DNA of 64,000 nt from Lepisosteus oculatus (lineage: Eukaryota; Chordata; Actinopteri; Semionotiformes; Lepisosteidae). Shown here piece by piece: positions 39,060 to 49,500 of the stretch (position 1 is the stretch's first letter; each line of letters opens with the position of its first letter). The notes beneath the pieces are model-generated. The model saw only the letters and a list, made by a program, of their open reading frames with translations, had not been told where the DNA came from and did no database searches. The stretch covers positions 74,072,284-74,136,283 of the forward strand of contig NC_090698.1 of assembly GCF_040954835.1 (NCBI RefSeq). Direction: 5' to 3'. A program made the position numbers and the translations under genes.

Positions 39060-39331
39060 TAACATAACATCACTTTATTAGCCCTATACAATTTCTTGCA
39101 TTAGGAATTTGTCTATTCGCATACCCCAGCTTGCTCTCCATGAGACACACAGACAGGGAGAGAAGCTGGGGGTCAGAGCGCAGGGTCAGCCATTGTACAG
39201 CACCCCTGGAGCAGTTGGGGTTAAGGGCCTGGCTCAGGGGCCCAGCGGAGTAGGATTCCTCTGCTGGCCGCGGGATACGAACCAGCAACCTTCCAGCCAC
39301 AGGCGCAGATCCTGAGCCACAGAGCTGGGAT
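39060..39331 (-). mobile_element. Complete tRNA-derived SINE
   Basis: On the minus strand it begins with a tRNA-like head: A-box region CTGTGGCTCAGGATCTGCG, then B box GGTTCGTATCC, a strong match to GGTTCGANNCC. The body includes GGCCCTTAACCCCAACTGCT and CTGTCTGTGTGTCTCATGGA, and the AT-rich tail ends at CTAATAAAGTGATGTTATGT. A second tail-only copy lies at 23985-24075. Confidence 0.75.
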
Positions 39332-40599
39332 GTGAGGGTTATTTAAATGTTCTATAGCAATGTAGGAATTACAACCAAAAATTGCGAGAGTGTCTTGACA
39401 CAGTCCATAAGATCTAATGATTTACAGTCTCACACACATCCACCTGCCGTGGTATGAAGGACAAGTCTTCCAGCCTTATGGCAGCCCCCTTTTGAACAAG
39501 GCTGAAGTCAAAACACGCCTTGAAAGTGAGATGCAGGTTTGTGGGCTTCAGTCCCTCGTTATCTGTATAACGTGCGGGTTTCAGGGGTTTAGAGATGCAG
39601 AAGAATGTTAACCATTCTAATTTGTTTGGTTGCTATTAGCACAGTGACCTGAGGATCAGTTCCAGATGATTTCTGAAAGAAGCCAGTGTGTCAGTTTGCT
39701 ACAGACTCCCACAGCCCCGAAACACACTGAATAAAAGCCATCCATTCCAGTGATTCTCCAGGTGCAGTACGTCCTCTTTCTAGTGACTTTATTGTTTTTA
39801 TAAGACTGAACCACATTAAATTACTGAAAGCCATGGCATGGGCAGCTGTCAGGGTGAAGCTGCAGTGAATTTACAGTAATGCAGCCTATGGTTTATGAGT
39901 TAGTAGAGGTTTCACACACAAATGTAAAAATAAAAGAGTAAAACGTCCTGGTGCTGATGAATTTTTAACAACCTGAGCTGATAGAAAGGCTCAGTAGATT
40001 TGAAAAGAAGGTCAGGTGAAGGACTAGTGGAGAATGCTGCTTAAGAAACCTGCTTCTAGAAAACTGCCCAAAGATCATGTTTCTGTGATCATTACTTGCA
40101 GTGAATCTGGAATCAAATCATGGCCCACACCAGAAGGACACCTCACCGTGTAAATCTGAGCTTCAGACAGTGAGCCTCAGAGCCCTGTTCACAGCTCGGT
40201 CAGAGACTGGACCTTTACCGGTGTTGGGCGAGTAGAGGGGTGATTTCCATAGTGTCCTCATGTCGTAGGTTTGCTCTTTGAATTCTGCAGAACTGGCCTT
40301 GGTTCTAGTTTACAGCTTTTGTGGTTCTGGAGAAATTGAATTTCGGTGGGCACCTGCTGAAAATAGCAGCGGAGTGAAGGCTGAGCTATAAGCTTTAGAC
40401 TCCAGCTGGTGTTTGACATTTGTTTTACTTTATTCCATAGAGAGCATCAACAACCACATCAGCATTGAAACAGATTGAGACAGAAAACAAGAAAAACAGA
40501 AAAAGGAAATATGAAGACAGCACTTAGTTTCTCAAACTGTAAGAGGTACTACTCTTGGTCCAGCCTGGTCAGCCATAAAAGCCGCTGGCTATACACAGC

Positions 40600-40835
40600 G
40601 GTCAACAGTGAGATACGACCCAGAGGACACAGGCAACAACTACGTGAAAATGCATTTAAAACTGAGAACAGGGGTCAGTTCTTTACACAAAGGGTGGTGG
40701 GGGTGTGAAACAACCTACCCAGCTATGTTGGCGTCTTTCATGAAAAGGGTTGTATGTGATCTTTGAATAAATTATCAATTAGCGGGAAAAAACCCAAACA
40801 CGTTAGATAGGCTAAATGCCTTCCACTGATTTGCA
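40600..40835 (+). mobile_element. CR1-like LINE 3' fragment
   Basis: The plus strand encodes PRGHRQQLRENAFKTENRGQ followed by FFTQRVVGV and, after a stop, NNLPSYVGVFHEK. This is the C-terminal region of a CR1-type ORF2. Confidence 0.7.
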
Positions 40836-41399
40836 AACATTCTTTTGCTCTTAAGTTCTTTAAAGTGTTAAACTAGGGGTATTCCTCTGAACTATCCTGT
40901 GCAGTCAGCGGGAATTGATTAGTTCCCAGCGTGCACTTAAGGGAACCTGACTCAGAGGAGACATCATGATGTAGAGAGAGGGGGTGTGAGCTATTTTGTC
41001 TTCCATAAATTTTTAATGTCCGCTCTTAAGAATGTAGGAAATAAAGGCAGGAAAACATCAGCTGCTCACTGTGAAATTATTTATTTGCTCATGGAAAGAG
41101 AACTTATATTCGCACACCCATTGAGAATGGCCACAAACATGTTTTTGACTGATCTGTAGAGCTGATAAGCCGTTTAAAGATTTTAAACAGAAGATTAAAA
41201 AAAACAGTTCAGTGATTTGTAAAGAAAATGATGAAGAAAAGGGCCTGGAAACGTTTGTGCTTATTACAGACGAACCTTGGTTGCGTGACTGAAATAGCTG
41301 AGAAAGCCTCCTTCAGTAGCTTGGCTGGTACCAGGCCTGAGCTGGAGTAAACACAGGGTGAAAACATTGCACACATCTGTTTCCAGCCCATTCACAGCT

Positions 41400-41615
41400 C
41401 CTCCAGTCCTCTGGACAGAGCCCTGCTGAAGCAGGCGCCCAGTGTTGGGCAGGTGAGCTGTGCCCTCGAGCTCTCCCGCTTCCTCGACCTCAAGCATGCT
41501 GCTCGGTGCCTGCTCAGCCACGCCCCCGGCCACCCCTGACAGCGGTAACCAGGTGACGGGTGTAAACACAACCCCAGGGCCCCGAGGACGGCCAGCTCCT
41601 GCGGTGAGGGTAAGT
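41400..41615 (+). other. GC-rich segment with a strong splice-donor-like site
   Basis: A GC-rich patch ends in GCGGTGAGGGTAAGTACAG. GTAAGT at 41610 is a near-perfect donor, and GTGAGG at 41604 is a second possibility. The GTAAGT donor does not continue an open frame into FAM81B exon A (TGA sits just before it in the required frame). The GTGAGG donor would do so in the required phase 2, but no start codon precedes it in that frame. It could be a 5' untranslated exon of FAM81B or chance. Confidence 0.2.
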
Positions 41616-41828
41616 ACAGACCTGGGAAATCTGTGGAAGTTTTACCAGCTTTGTCATGCATGTGGGTTAACCAGACTCCCGTGCTGCTTTGTGGTTCTGT
41701 TTCCTGCATTTCATGGACACAACGTGTGTGTGAGATGTGATTTAGTGCTAATATAGGAAGCCAGAGTGTCCAGTCCATTGTTGTCCTAAAACTACTTGTC
41801 TACTTGTCCCTGTATCGTACTGAGACTA

Positions 41829-42150
41829 CCTGCCCCTGTGTGTGTCACTGAGACTGTCTATCTGCCCCTGTGTGTCACTGAGACTGTCTGCCTGCTCCTG
41901 TGTGTCACTGAGACTGTCTGCCTGCTCCTGTGTGTCACTGAGACTGTCTACCTGCTCCTGTGTGTCACTGAGACTGTCTATCTGCCCCTGTGTGTCACTG
42001 AGACTGTCTGCCTGCTCCTGTGTGTCACTGAGACTGTCTATCTGCCCCTGTGTGTCACTGAGACTGTCTGCCTACTCCTGTGTGTCACTGAGACTGTCTA
42101 TCTGCCCCTGTGTGTCACTATGATCGTCTAACTGCCCCTGTGTGTCGCTA
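41829..42150 (+). repeat. 30-bp minisatellite (about 10.7 units)
   Basis: Unit TGTGTCACTGAGACTGTCTG plus CCTGCTCCTG, repeating exactly every 30 bases. There are a few variants (TCTATCTGCCCC, TCTACCTGCTCC) that alternate along the array. Because 30 is divisible by three, open frames run through it in two phases. No evidence that it is coding. Confidence 0.95.
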
Positions 42151-43419
42151 ATCTACCTGTCACTCTGTCTTTAAGAAATACTGTATATAAACGGAGTCTA
42201 GGAGCAAAAAAAGGCTGAGGAAATCTAACTAAATAACATTAGCACAGTAGAAAAAATGAAAATATATTGAATTAAGGTCAACTCAAAGGAACAGAGAGGA
42301 AATACTTTGAGAAAGACTGATGGATTACAGATTTCTTGCAAAACATTTTTACAGTAACAGTATATGAAAATCCATGCATTCTTTCCTTATTCAGTTAATT
42401 GGCAATTCAAATCTTTTGTGTACCTGTTACATAGAATTAAAGAGAAATATGATATACAGAAAGGCCATTTACAGCCCAGTGTGGGTATAATTAGCTTTTG
42501 TTTTAAATTCCTTAACGAAATATCATAGTCAAGTGTTGTGAAATGTATATAACCACTTAATTTATATATTCCCATAATGTAATCATAGTTCATGATCACA
42601 TCTGTGTTTTGCTCTCTTGAATCCCAAATCCTCTCTCATTTGTTTTCCCTCACACACCTGTACAAGCACAGTTTTCTCATTTCTAGCTTTTTTGAAGCCA
42701 GTTAGTCTGAACAGACATTTCCAAGCTACAACATTTTATTGAAATGCAGTGAACAAATTCCAGCTCCCCGGTGTGTCAGGACAGGAATCAGGAATTCAGG
42801 AATCAGCTCCTCCATATTACACCAGAATGTGGATGAATCACAATCTTGTTTCTAAGCTGTGATGTCTTGGATGCAATGATTTCTCAATGAAAACCAGAAG
42901 CAGATTTGATATGCTGTCCGACAGCCCAGTGTTGTCTAACAAGGCCATCTTGCCCATATCCATTTGAACAGCTCCATGTAACATTGATGACAGAGCTGAT
43001 CCAACAGCAGCCAGTAAGCAAGGAAATAAAACTTCAGTCTAACAGACTGTTAATGTTTGTGTCTGCACTTCCCGGATACTGCTGGCAGGAATCATGGATG
43101 TAATGGATGCTTGCCGAGACATTTCCGTTACACAATCAAACACTTTAATAAGATCATCTGTCAAGGAAGACAAGACGTGAATTTGCTATCTATTCCAATA
43201 GAACAGATGAACTAATTTTATGAGTTAATTTTCATTTTTTTTCAACCAATTTCAATTTCTGAGTTCAGAAAAATGTTTGACTGCGCCTACAGTATAAGAC
43301 TGAAGCGTGAATTTTAAATGCATTTTTAGAACTAAGGATAGATATTATTTTGTGAAAATTAAGACTGGTGAAAATTAAATGGATTACAAACACAAGAATA
43401 TAAAAAGACTGCGATGTTG

Positions 43420-43915
43420 ATGCTGACCAATCAATCACATCTTCTAGACAATGTTGGACAGCAATTTAAAAGGGCAAACAAAATGCTAGGCTATATAATC
43501 AAAAGCATAGAATTTTAATCAAGGGATGTTATATTACATCTCTTCAATGCATGAATAAGTCCTCATTTAGAATACTGTGTACAGTTTTGGTCTCTATGCT
43601 ATAGAAAAGATATTACTGAGTATTCAAATTCATATTATCCAAGTATTCTTAAAGACACTGAAGTCAACCCAGTGGACTAAAAAATGAACAGTGAAATACA
43701 TACTATGGGACATCCAGTCAAAGTATATTTCAAACTGAGGCACTTCTTTACACAAAGGTTGTGGGAGTGTGGAACAAACTACCCAGGCATGTTGTTGAAG
43801 CCAACACTCTGTTGTCTTTCAAGAAACAGCTGGATGAACTCCTGATTAAAGGCTAACTACCAAACAGGCCAGATGGGCCGACTGAACTCTTATTTCTAAG
43901 TGTTCTTATGTTGTT
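43420..43915 (+). mobile_element. CR1-like LINE fragment, long 3' part
   Basis: The plus strand encodes, with frame changes, FKRANKMLGYIIKSIEF near 43465, then PHLEYCVQFWSLCYRKDI near 43562. It continues with a degraded HFFTQRLWECGTNYPGMLLK and the terminal phrase CAACTACCAAACAGGCCAGA. Blocks are in the family order, so this is one continuous dead copy. Confidence 0.75.
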
Positions 43916-44634
43916 GTGATCAGGTTATTGAATGTGGAGTCTGCTCCGCTGTGCATACAGTATTTCAAGACTAAGACTTCAAGGTCTGCACTCTTGAGCC
44001 ATATCCCCAGCAGCTCCGTACAGACATCGTGCTCAGCAGGGAAGGACAGGCAGCTGTAATCTCAGGCTGAAATGCATCAGTTGTGATTAAAGATTCAAAC
44101 CACTGGGCCACTTTAGCCAGAACTGGGGATGATTGAGTGGTGACTTGATTAAAGTCTTAATCACATTTAAATCTCGGTCAGTCAATCCAGTTCACTGTTT
44201 CAGGATCATATAGATGCTGCATCAGAGCTTCTTTGAATTGATGCAGATGGCCTCATTCGTAATGTCTACTGTTTTTCACCGAAGAAAGATTTTTTTTTTT
44301 ACATGGATGACTCACTGGTTAAGAGCGAGGAGGTGAAAACACAAATGCAAGGATAAAATTATTGGTTTAAAAACCCACACTTACATTGACCTTTGGTGTA
44401 AGATGAAAGTGATTTTGACCTCACTGGAGCCTGAGCAGAGACAGTTCTGAAAGGCAAATAATTCCTCTTAGATCACTGCATGCATACCACACACCACAAA
44501 CAGCTTTAAATGTGTCATATCAGCTTTGGGAAAAAAAACCAATTTAATTGATTCACATATTAATTTGTTGAAGTTTTAGTGCTCCAAAGAGTGTATTGCA
44601 AAAGCATTTGTACTTTTTCATATGTAGTAAAGTT

Positions 44635-44775
44635 CTTAATGATGGTTTACAGGAAACAGAACATAAAAAACTGAAGGGTCTCAAAGAATTCAGCCCATAG
44701 TCTGTTACTTGTTTGGTAGCTAAATAAAGACCATCCAACCCAGCAGACCCCCCTTTAGCAAGTTTTTCAACATTT
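44635..44775 (-). mobile_element. Possible CR1-like 3' fragment
   Basis: CAAAGAATTCAGCCCATAGT, TGTTACTTGTTTGGTAGCTA and the following CATCCAACCCAGCAGA resemble the reversed terminal part of the CR1 tails (compare 18090-18160). Weak match. Confidence 0.35.
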
Positions 44776-45179
44776 AAATGACAGATGCACACGTGTTAAA
44801 ACAGTCTGCGAAATCAAGCAACACTGTTAATACGCAGATCAGTTCTGAAATCCCTGTGATGATCACCGAACCTTCAGCTGCTCCAGGTGGTCCTGGTCAG
44901 GAGCTGAGAGCTGGGCCCCGCAGGTGTGGAGCTGTGGTCCAGCCTGTTTGAAGGGATGGCTGGCTTGTGAGTGTGTATGATATGTATGGATTCAGCAGCG
45001 CATAATGAGGCTGTTGCCCTTGTTTCTGAGGAGCACTTGAATCTTATACGTTAGTCCCAGGCCCATCCCTCCACAGACACTGTATTTACAGGTCGAGCTG
45101 CAGTGTGCAGAGCAGCTGACTGTGGGAATGCAGCTTGGGAGCTGTACGTGTGGGAGCTGTGGGAGTGGGAGCTGTGTGT

Positions 45180-45750
45180 CACGAAGCGTTTTTTAGGACC
45201 CTATGCAGATGGCAGAATCCGGAGGGGAGTGAGCCAAACACGGGGAGAAAGGACTAGGATCGGGGCTGGTAGAAGAACAGGGGGGCGTGTCGACGGTGCA
45301 CTGGTGCTCGGGGGAGCGTGGTCCAGGCTAAGTGTCCAAGGGGAGTCCGTAAGAAAATCCATGGGAATGCAAATGCCCAGGGCCGGTTGGTCCATCCGTG
45401 ACGGAGACAAGACAAAGTTAAAAGCCGGAGCGGGATCCAGCGAAGGGTCAGGGGAATAAACAGGGGAAACAGGGCCAGGTGCTCCCAGCCCCGGACCCAG
45501 ATGGTCAGGACACCGCTGCGAAGCCGATACCGCCGGGCCACTCCTGGACTCGCTGGTAGGCGGGCTTCCGGGCGTCCATCTTCCAAAGCTCCGCCCAGAT
45601 TGGCAGGAGCGTCTGGCTTTTGCAGGAAGGGGGCTGGAACCGGAGGCAGGTGCAAAAAAGCAAAGACAAACAAGGAAAGGGCTGCAGTGTCCTTAAGGGG
45701 AGGGGCTGACGGAGCTGTGGGTGCGAGTGGGACGGTTGCAGCATTGAGAA
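45180..45750. repeat. Probable GC-rich interspersed repeat
   Basis: Starts near TGTCACGAAGCG, with GGACCCTATGCAGATGGC shortly after, and remains GC- and CpG-rich to about 45750. The phrase GACCCTATGC is shared with the block at 22765. Overlapping open frames on both strands (up to 217 codons on the minus strand) have no recognisable domain and reflect composition. Confidence 0.35.
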
Positions 45751-46338
45751 CTGATGCAGCTCTGTGTTCCAGCAGGTGCTGGTGGAGAAACGATGTCAAG
45801 AGAAACTGTGCTGCAGGTGTATCAGCCCCACCCGGACAGGTAGGGACGTTGGGGACAGTATTGAAGTGGCTGCAAAAAACAGTTTTTCTAGAGTACAGTC
45901 GGCACAATGCTCTGTTCAGGACACAGAACTCATAAAGAGTCTGGAGTTTTTCACGTTCAACTAGAATTTACTATTTGTTACACTTGTTGTTTTTGCTTTC
46001 TAAATATACATAAGAAGAAGAATAGAATCAGACACGTGTAATCACAGACAGCATCATATAAAGCAGCCTCAAAGACAAAACTTTATAGCTTTGCAATAAT
46101 TTAAAAACAGTAAGTGTCCCATACAATTGATGTATGAATAATCTGGTTAACCTCTAATTAATAGTCATTAGTAATTAATAGTACCAAAGTGAATGAAGTT
46201 TTAAAGGTGATGTTGTTGACAGAGCAATGTACTTTTGAATTAATGTAAGATATTTTGCGGTCAGTATTAGATACAGAAACAGGACTGTGTTTAGTCAACT
46301 CGCACTGGCCTCCCTGTGTCCTCTTGTCTTGGGAACAG

Positions 46339-46546
46339 GTTGGGGTTCCTGGAGGGCCGCCTGTCCAATCAGGAGCACTCCATGGCCGTGCTGCTGGAGC
46401 AGGCCTTCCGCATCAAGGAGGACATCCTTGCCAACCTGCGTGCCAGCCAGGGCGCCTCGGTCAGTGAGGCCACCTCGCGCAGGCTGCTGGAGAGCCACAT
46501 CCACACCATCACCCACATTGTCAAGCAGCTCAGCAAGGACATCGAG
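46339..46546 (+). CDS. fam81b: FAM81B exon A
   Basis: Acceptor GGGAACAG|GTTGGG, donor GAG|GTGAAG. Enters with the third base of a codon and leaves in phase 0. Codes for LGFLEGRLSNQEHSMAVLL and on through EQAFRIKED to VKQLSKDIE, the most conserved part of the family. An internal ATG (SMAVLL) exists, but homologues begin further upstream, so it is probably not the start. Confidence 0.9.
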
Positions 46547-49500
46547 GTGAAGCAGACGCTGGGGGGACATTCTTGTACAAGAGCACATCAGCATACACTC
46601 ATCAACAGGGCCGTTTAGCAGACACTGTTTGCACCCTCTCTGCACCCAGGGCCTTGAACAGAGCAGAGCTCTGCAGTCCTCTCAACGTTAGCCACCCTGT
46701 GACGGGCGCAGGGTCCGAACTGCCTTCCTCACAGTCACATTCCTTTCTCCCTAAACATGTAGATTCTTATCTCCTCGTGCAAGAGCCCCACAGAGCAGGG
46801 TTCTCCCAGCAGGACTAGATCATTTTTAGAGTAGATTTACACACACTCGCCAGACGGTCACTTCAATATCTACCCCTCTAGTTCTCCTGGGGAGTGAGTG
46901 AATGGGAGAGAGCTTGAAACCTGCCAGGGGAGGGGCAGGGCTTCCTGTGCTCTGAAACTGGCTGCTGATTGTTTCTACCCAAGAAATCTTCCTACAGGGC
47001 CTGTAAGACCAGTTTTAATGACATCCCCGTCACCTTTATATACAGTAATTTGCCATTTGGACAGACATTTCTATCATAGGAGTAATTTATAAAAGACTGA
47101 ATACTTCAATTAATACCAAGGATATCTTTACAAAATGCCCATCTGCTCAATAGTTATTTCATATGGAAAAATCAAAGCAAAAAATGCCCTGAATTCTTCA
47201 CCATGCTGACTCACAGAAAGCCTTTAATACAATTTTACCATTTTGCTGCTGGGCCTTATTGTGGTTCTTCCCACTCTCAGTTGTTTTTTTGGATTTTAAT
47301 CTGTTAGGATTTCTTCCTGGATGAGTCACCTCTTCAGGATCCACACTGCTGCTGAACAGTACCCCCGTGATGCCCTTCACAAAGCACATGGCAATTTATA
47401 TACTTCTATCACAATCTTCTCCAACTAAATTAAGCACATCCTTTTAAAACTGTTTCAACTATTAATTTGGCTGAAAAACAGAAAGATACCTGTCCTGCAG
47501 CTGTATATTTTACTGACGCAATCTGAGTAGAGCAGTGTTAAACCAGGGATTAGAACCCACAACCTCTCAGATACATATCCAAAACCATAACCACTCCTCT
47601 ACACTGCTAAAGGAGCAGCTCCAAAGCTGTATATTTTTCCATGTTCTATTATAATAACACTCATACTCTAAGAACTATATACAATTACAAAAATTTAAGA
47701 GCAAGGTTCCATAATTTCCATGATGTGTAATCCTTAATGCACAATAACTCAATTAATGTGTTTGTCTAAGCAGATGAAAAAAGAAACCTGATTGTGTGTA
47801 CATTGCAAGAAAAAGATACTGTACTTTTACAGAAAAGTCATTAACAGTGTTATACCTGAGACACTCTATTTAAATCTATTAACTGTAGGCAACAATATTG
47901 CCATCTTGTAGCCTCATCTTGTAAAATCTCCTAAACTAAACAAGCTTGGGCCTGGTAAGTAGGGGGATGGTTGATCTCTAAGGAAAACTTGCTCTCTGCT
48001 ACACTAAGTGGTGGTGGTGGACCAGCAGGTGGTGCTCTTCACTCCAGAATTTCCAAATCGCTTCCCCACCATGGTGACGAGACACACTGTGGTCTAGGTA
48101 GTGCAGAGACATTAAACCAAGGACATAGACATTAAGTTTAAGAGTAGGGGTACTGACCCTGATGTCCTGCAAAACTCCACTCTACTCTTGTACAATCTGA
48201 TTTCCCTAAAGCCCCCTTTACTTCACCTGCCCCTCACTTGTCTGCAGGAAGGCTGATGTGTGTCACCCAGGTAGGGGCTGCACCTCAGTTCATTGTAAAG
48301 CACTTTAAGATCCTTGGGGATGAAAGCAACTATTATTGGAAGGAACTATTATTATATTATCACCAACCGGCCAGGAGTGACGCACAGCTGCCTTGCTCTT
48401 CCCTTCAGGTACTGGAAGGACAGATCCTCCAGAGAGACAGCGTTTCGTCAGGAACCAGCTTTGCGGTCCAGAGTCTGGATCACAAGAATCTTGCGGGAAT
48501 TGGAGACCTGCGAGGGAGAGTTGCCAGGTACCCCACAATACAGGCTCCTGTGCCTCCATGTGCTCCAGCCTGTCACCAGAGCATGATTCCCAGTGTGGAA
48601 GTTTCAATATCCTTTCTTTCCTCTCTTGACAAATCACAGCACAAAGACATTCTTTAGAATTACTGTGATATTTTGGTACAACCTACAACCAATACTTTTT
48701 AAAACAAAAAAAAGAAAACCACACACACTGGAAGAATGGATGTGGTGTGATGGATGTGTAAGCGTAGCCTGAGACAGTGATAAAGGAGATCTATCCTAGT
48801 CCAGCTCCCTCTGTATCTCTCAAACAGCTTCAAAAGGGGAATAGTCCACAGTAAATTAAAAAAAGAAGGAGACACACAGTGATTATTCTGCACCAGCAGC
48901 CCCACCTGGGAGACACACAGGGATCATTCTGCACCAGCAGCCCCACCTGGGAGACACACAGGGATCATTCTGCACCAGCAGCCCCACCTGGGAGACACAC
49001 AGGGATCATTCTGCACCAGCAACCCCACCTGAGAGACACACAGGGATCATTCTGCACCAGCAGCCCCACCTGGGAGACACACAGGGATCATTCTGCACCA
49101 GCAGCCCCACCTGAGAGACACACAGAGGCCATTCTGCACCAGCAGCCCCACCTGGGAGACACACAGGGATCATTCTGCACCAGCAGCCCCACCTGGGAGA
49201 CACACAGGGATCATTCTGCACCAGCAGCCCCACCTGGGAGACACACAGGGATCATTCTGCACCATCAGCCCCACCTGGGAGACACACAGCTGCCTTTCTG
49301 CACCAGCAGCCCCACCTGGGAGACACACAGGGATCATTCTGCACCAGCAGCCCCACCTGAGAGACACACAGGGATCATTCTGCACCAGCAGCCCCACCTG
49401 GGAGACACACAGGGATCATTCTGCACCAGCGGCCCCACCTGGGAGACACACAGGGATCATTCTGCACCAGCAGCCCCACCTGGGAGACACACAGGGATCA

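Larger units (their letters stand above)
35576..46338. other. Intergenic region MCTP1-FAM81B; may hide FAM81B 5' exons
   Basis: No convincing coding exon was found here, although FAM81B must have at least one upstream exon ending in phase 2. The region holds CR1-like tails, a tRNA-SINE, a 41-bp and a 30-bp minisatellite and a GC-rich repeat, all listed separately. I see nothing recognisable in about 35580-36890, 37735-38880, 39340-40590, 42160-43420, 43920-44630 and 45760-46330. A run of 14 G lies at 38888-38901. Confidence 0.7.
46547..48408 (+). other. fam81b: FAM81B intron A
   Basis: No coding sequence recognised. The 47525-47615 SINE head and the 48125-48345 SINE are the only repeats I can name. 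46560-47520 and 47620-48120 show nothing recognisable. Confidence 0.7.

Noticed and set aside
41796..42131. Cysteine-rich open frames over 41.8-42.1 kb
   Set aside because: Produced by a 30-bp tandem repeat without stops; no signal of a gene on either side.
45254..45907. 217-codon minus-strand open frame
   Set aside because: Lies in a GC-rich repeat-like block, proline/leucine-rich without a domain, and overlaps equally long frames on the other strand.
47525..47615. Functional tRNA gene on the minus strand
   Set aside because: Box-like sequences are present but no acceptor stem pairs; more likely a SINE head.
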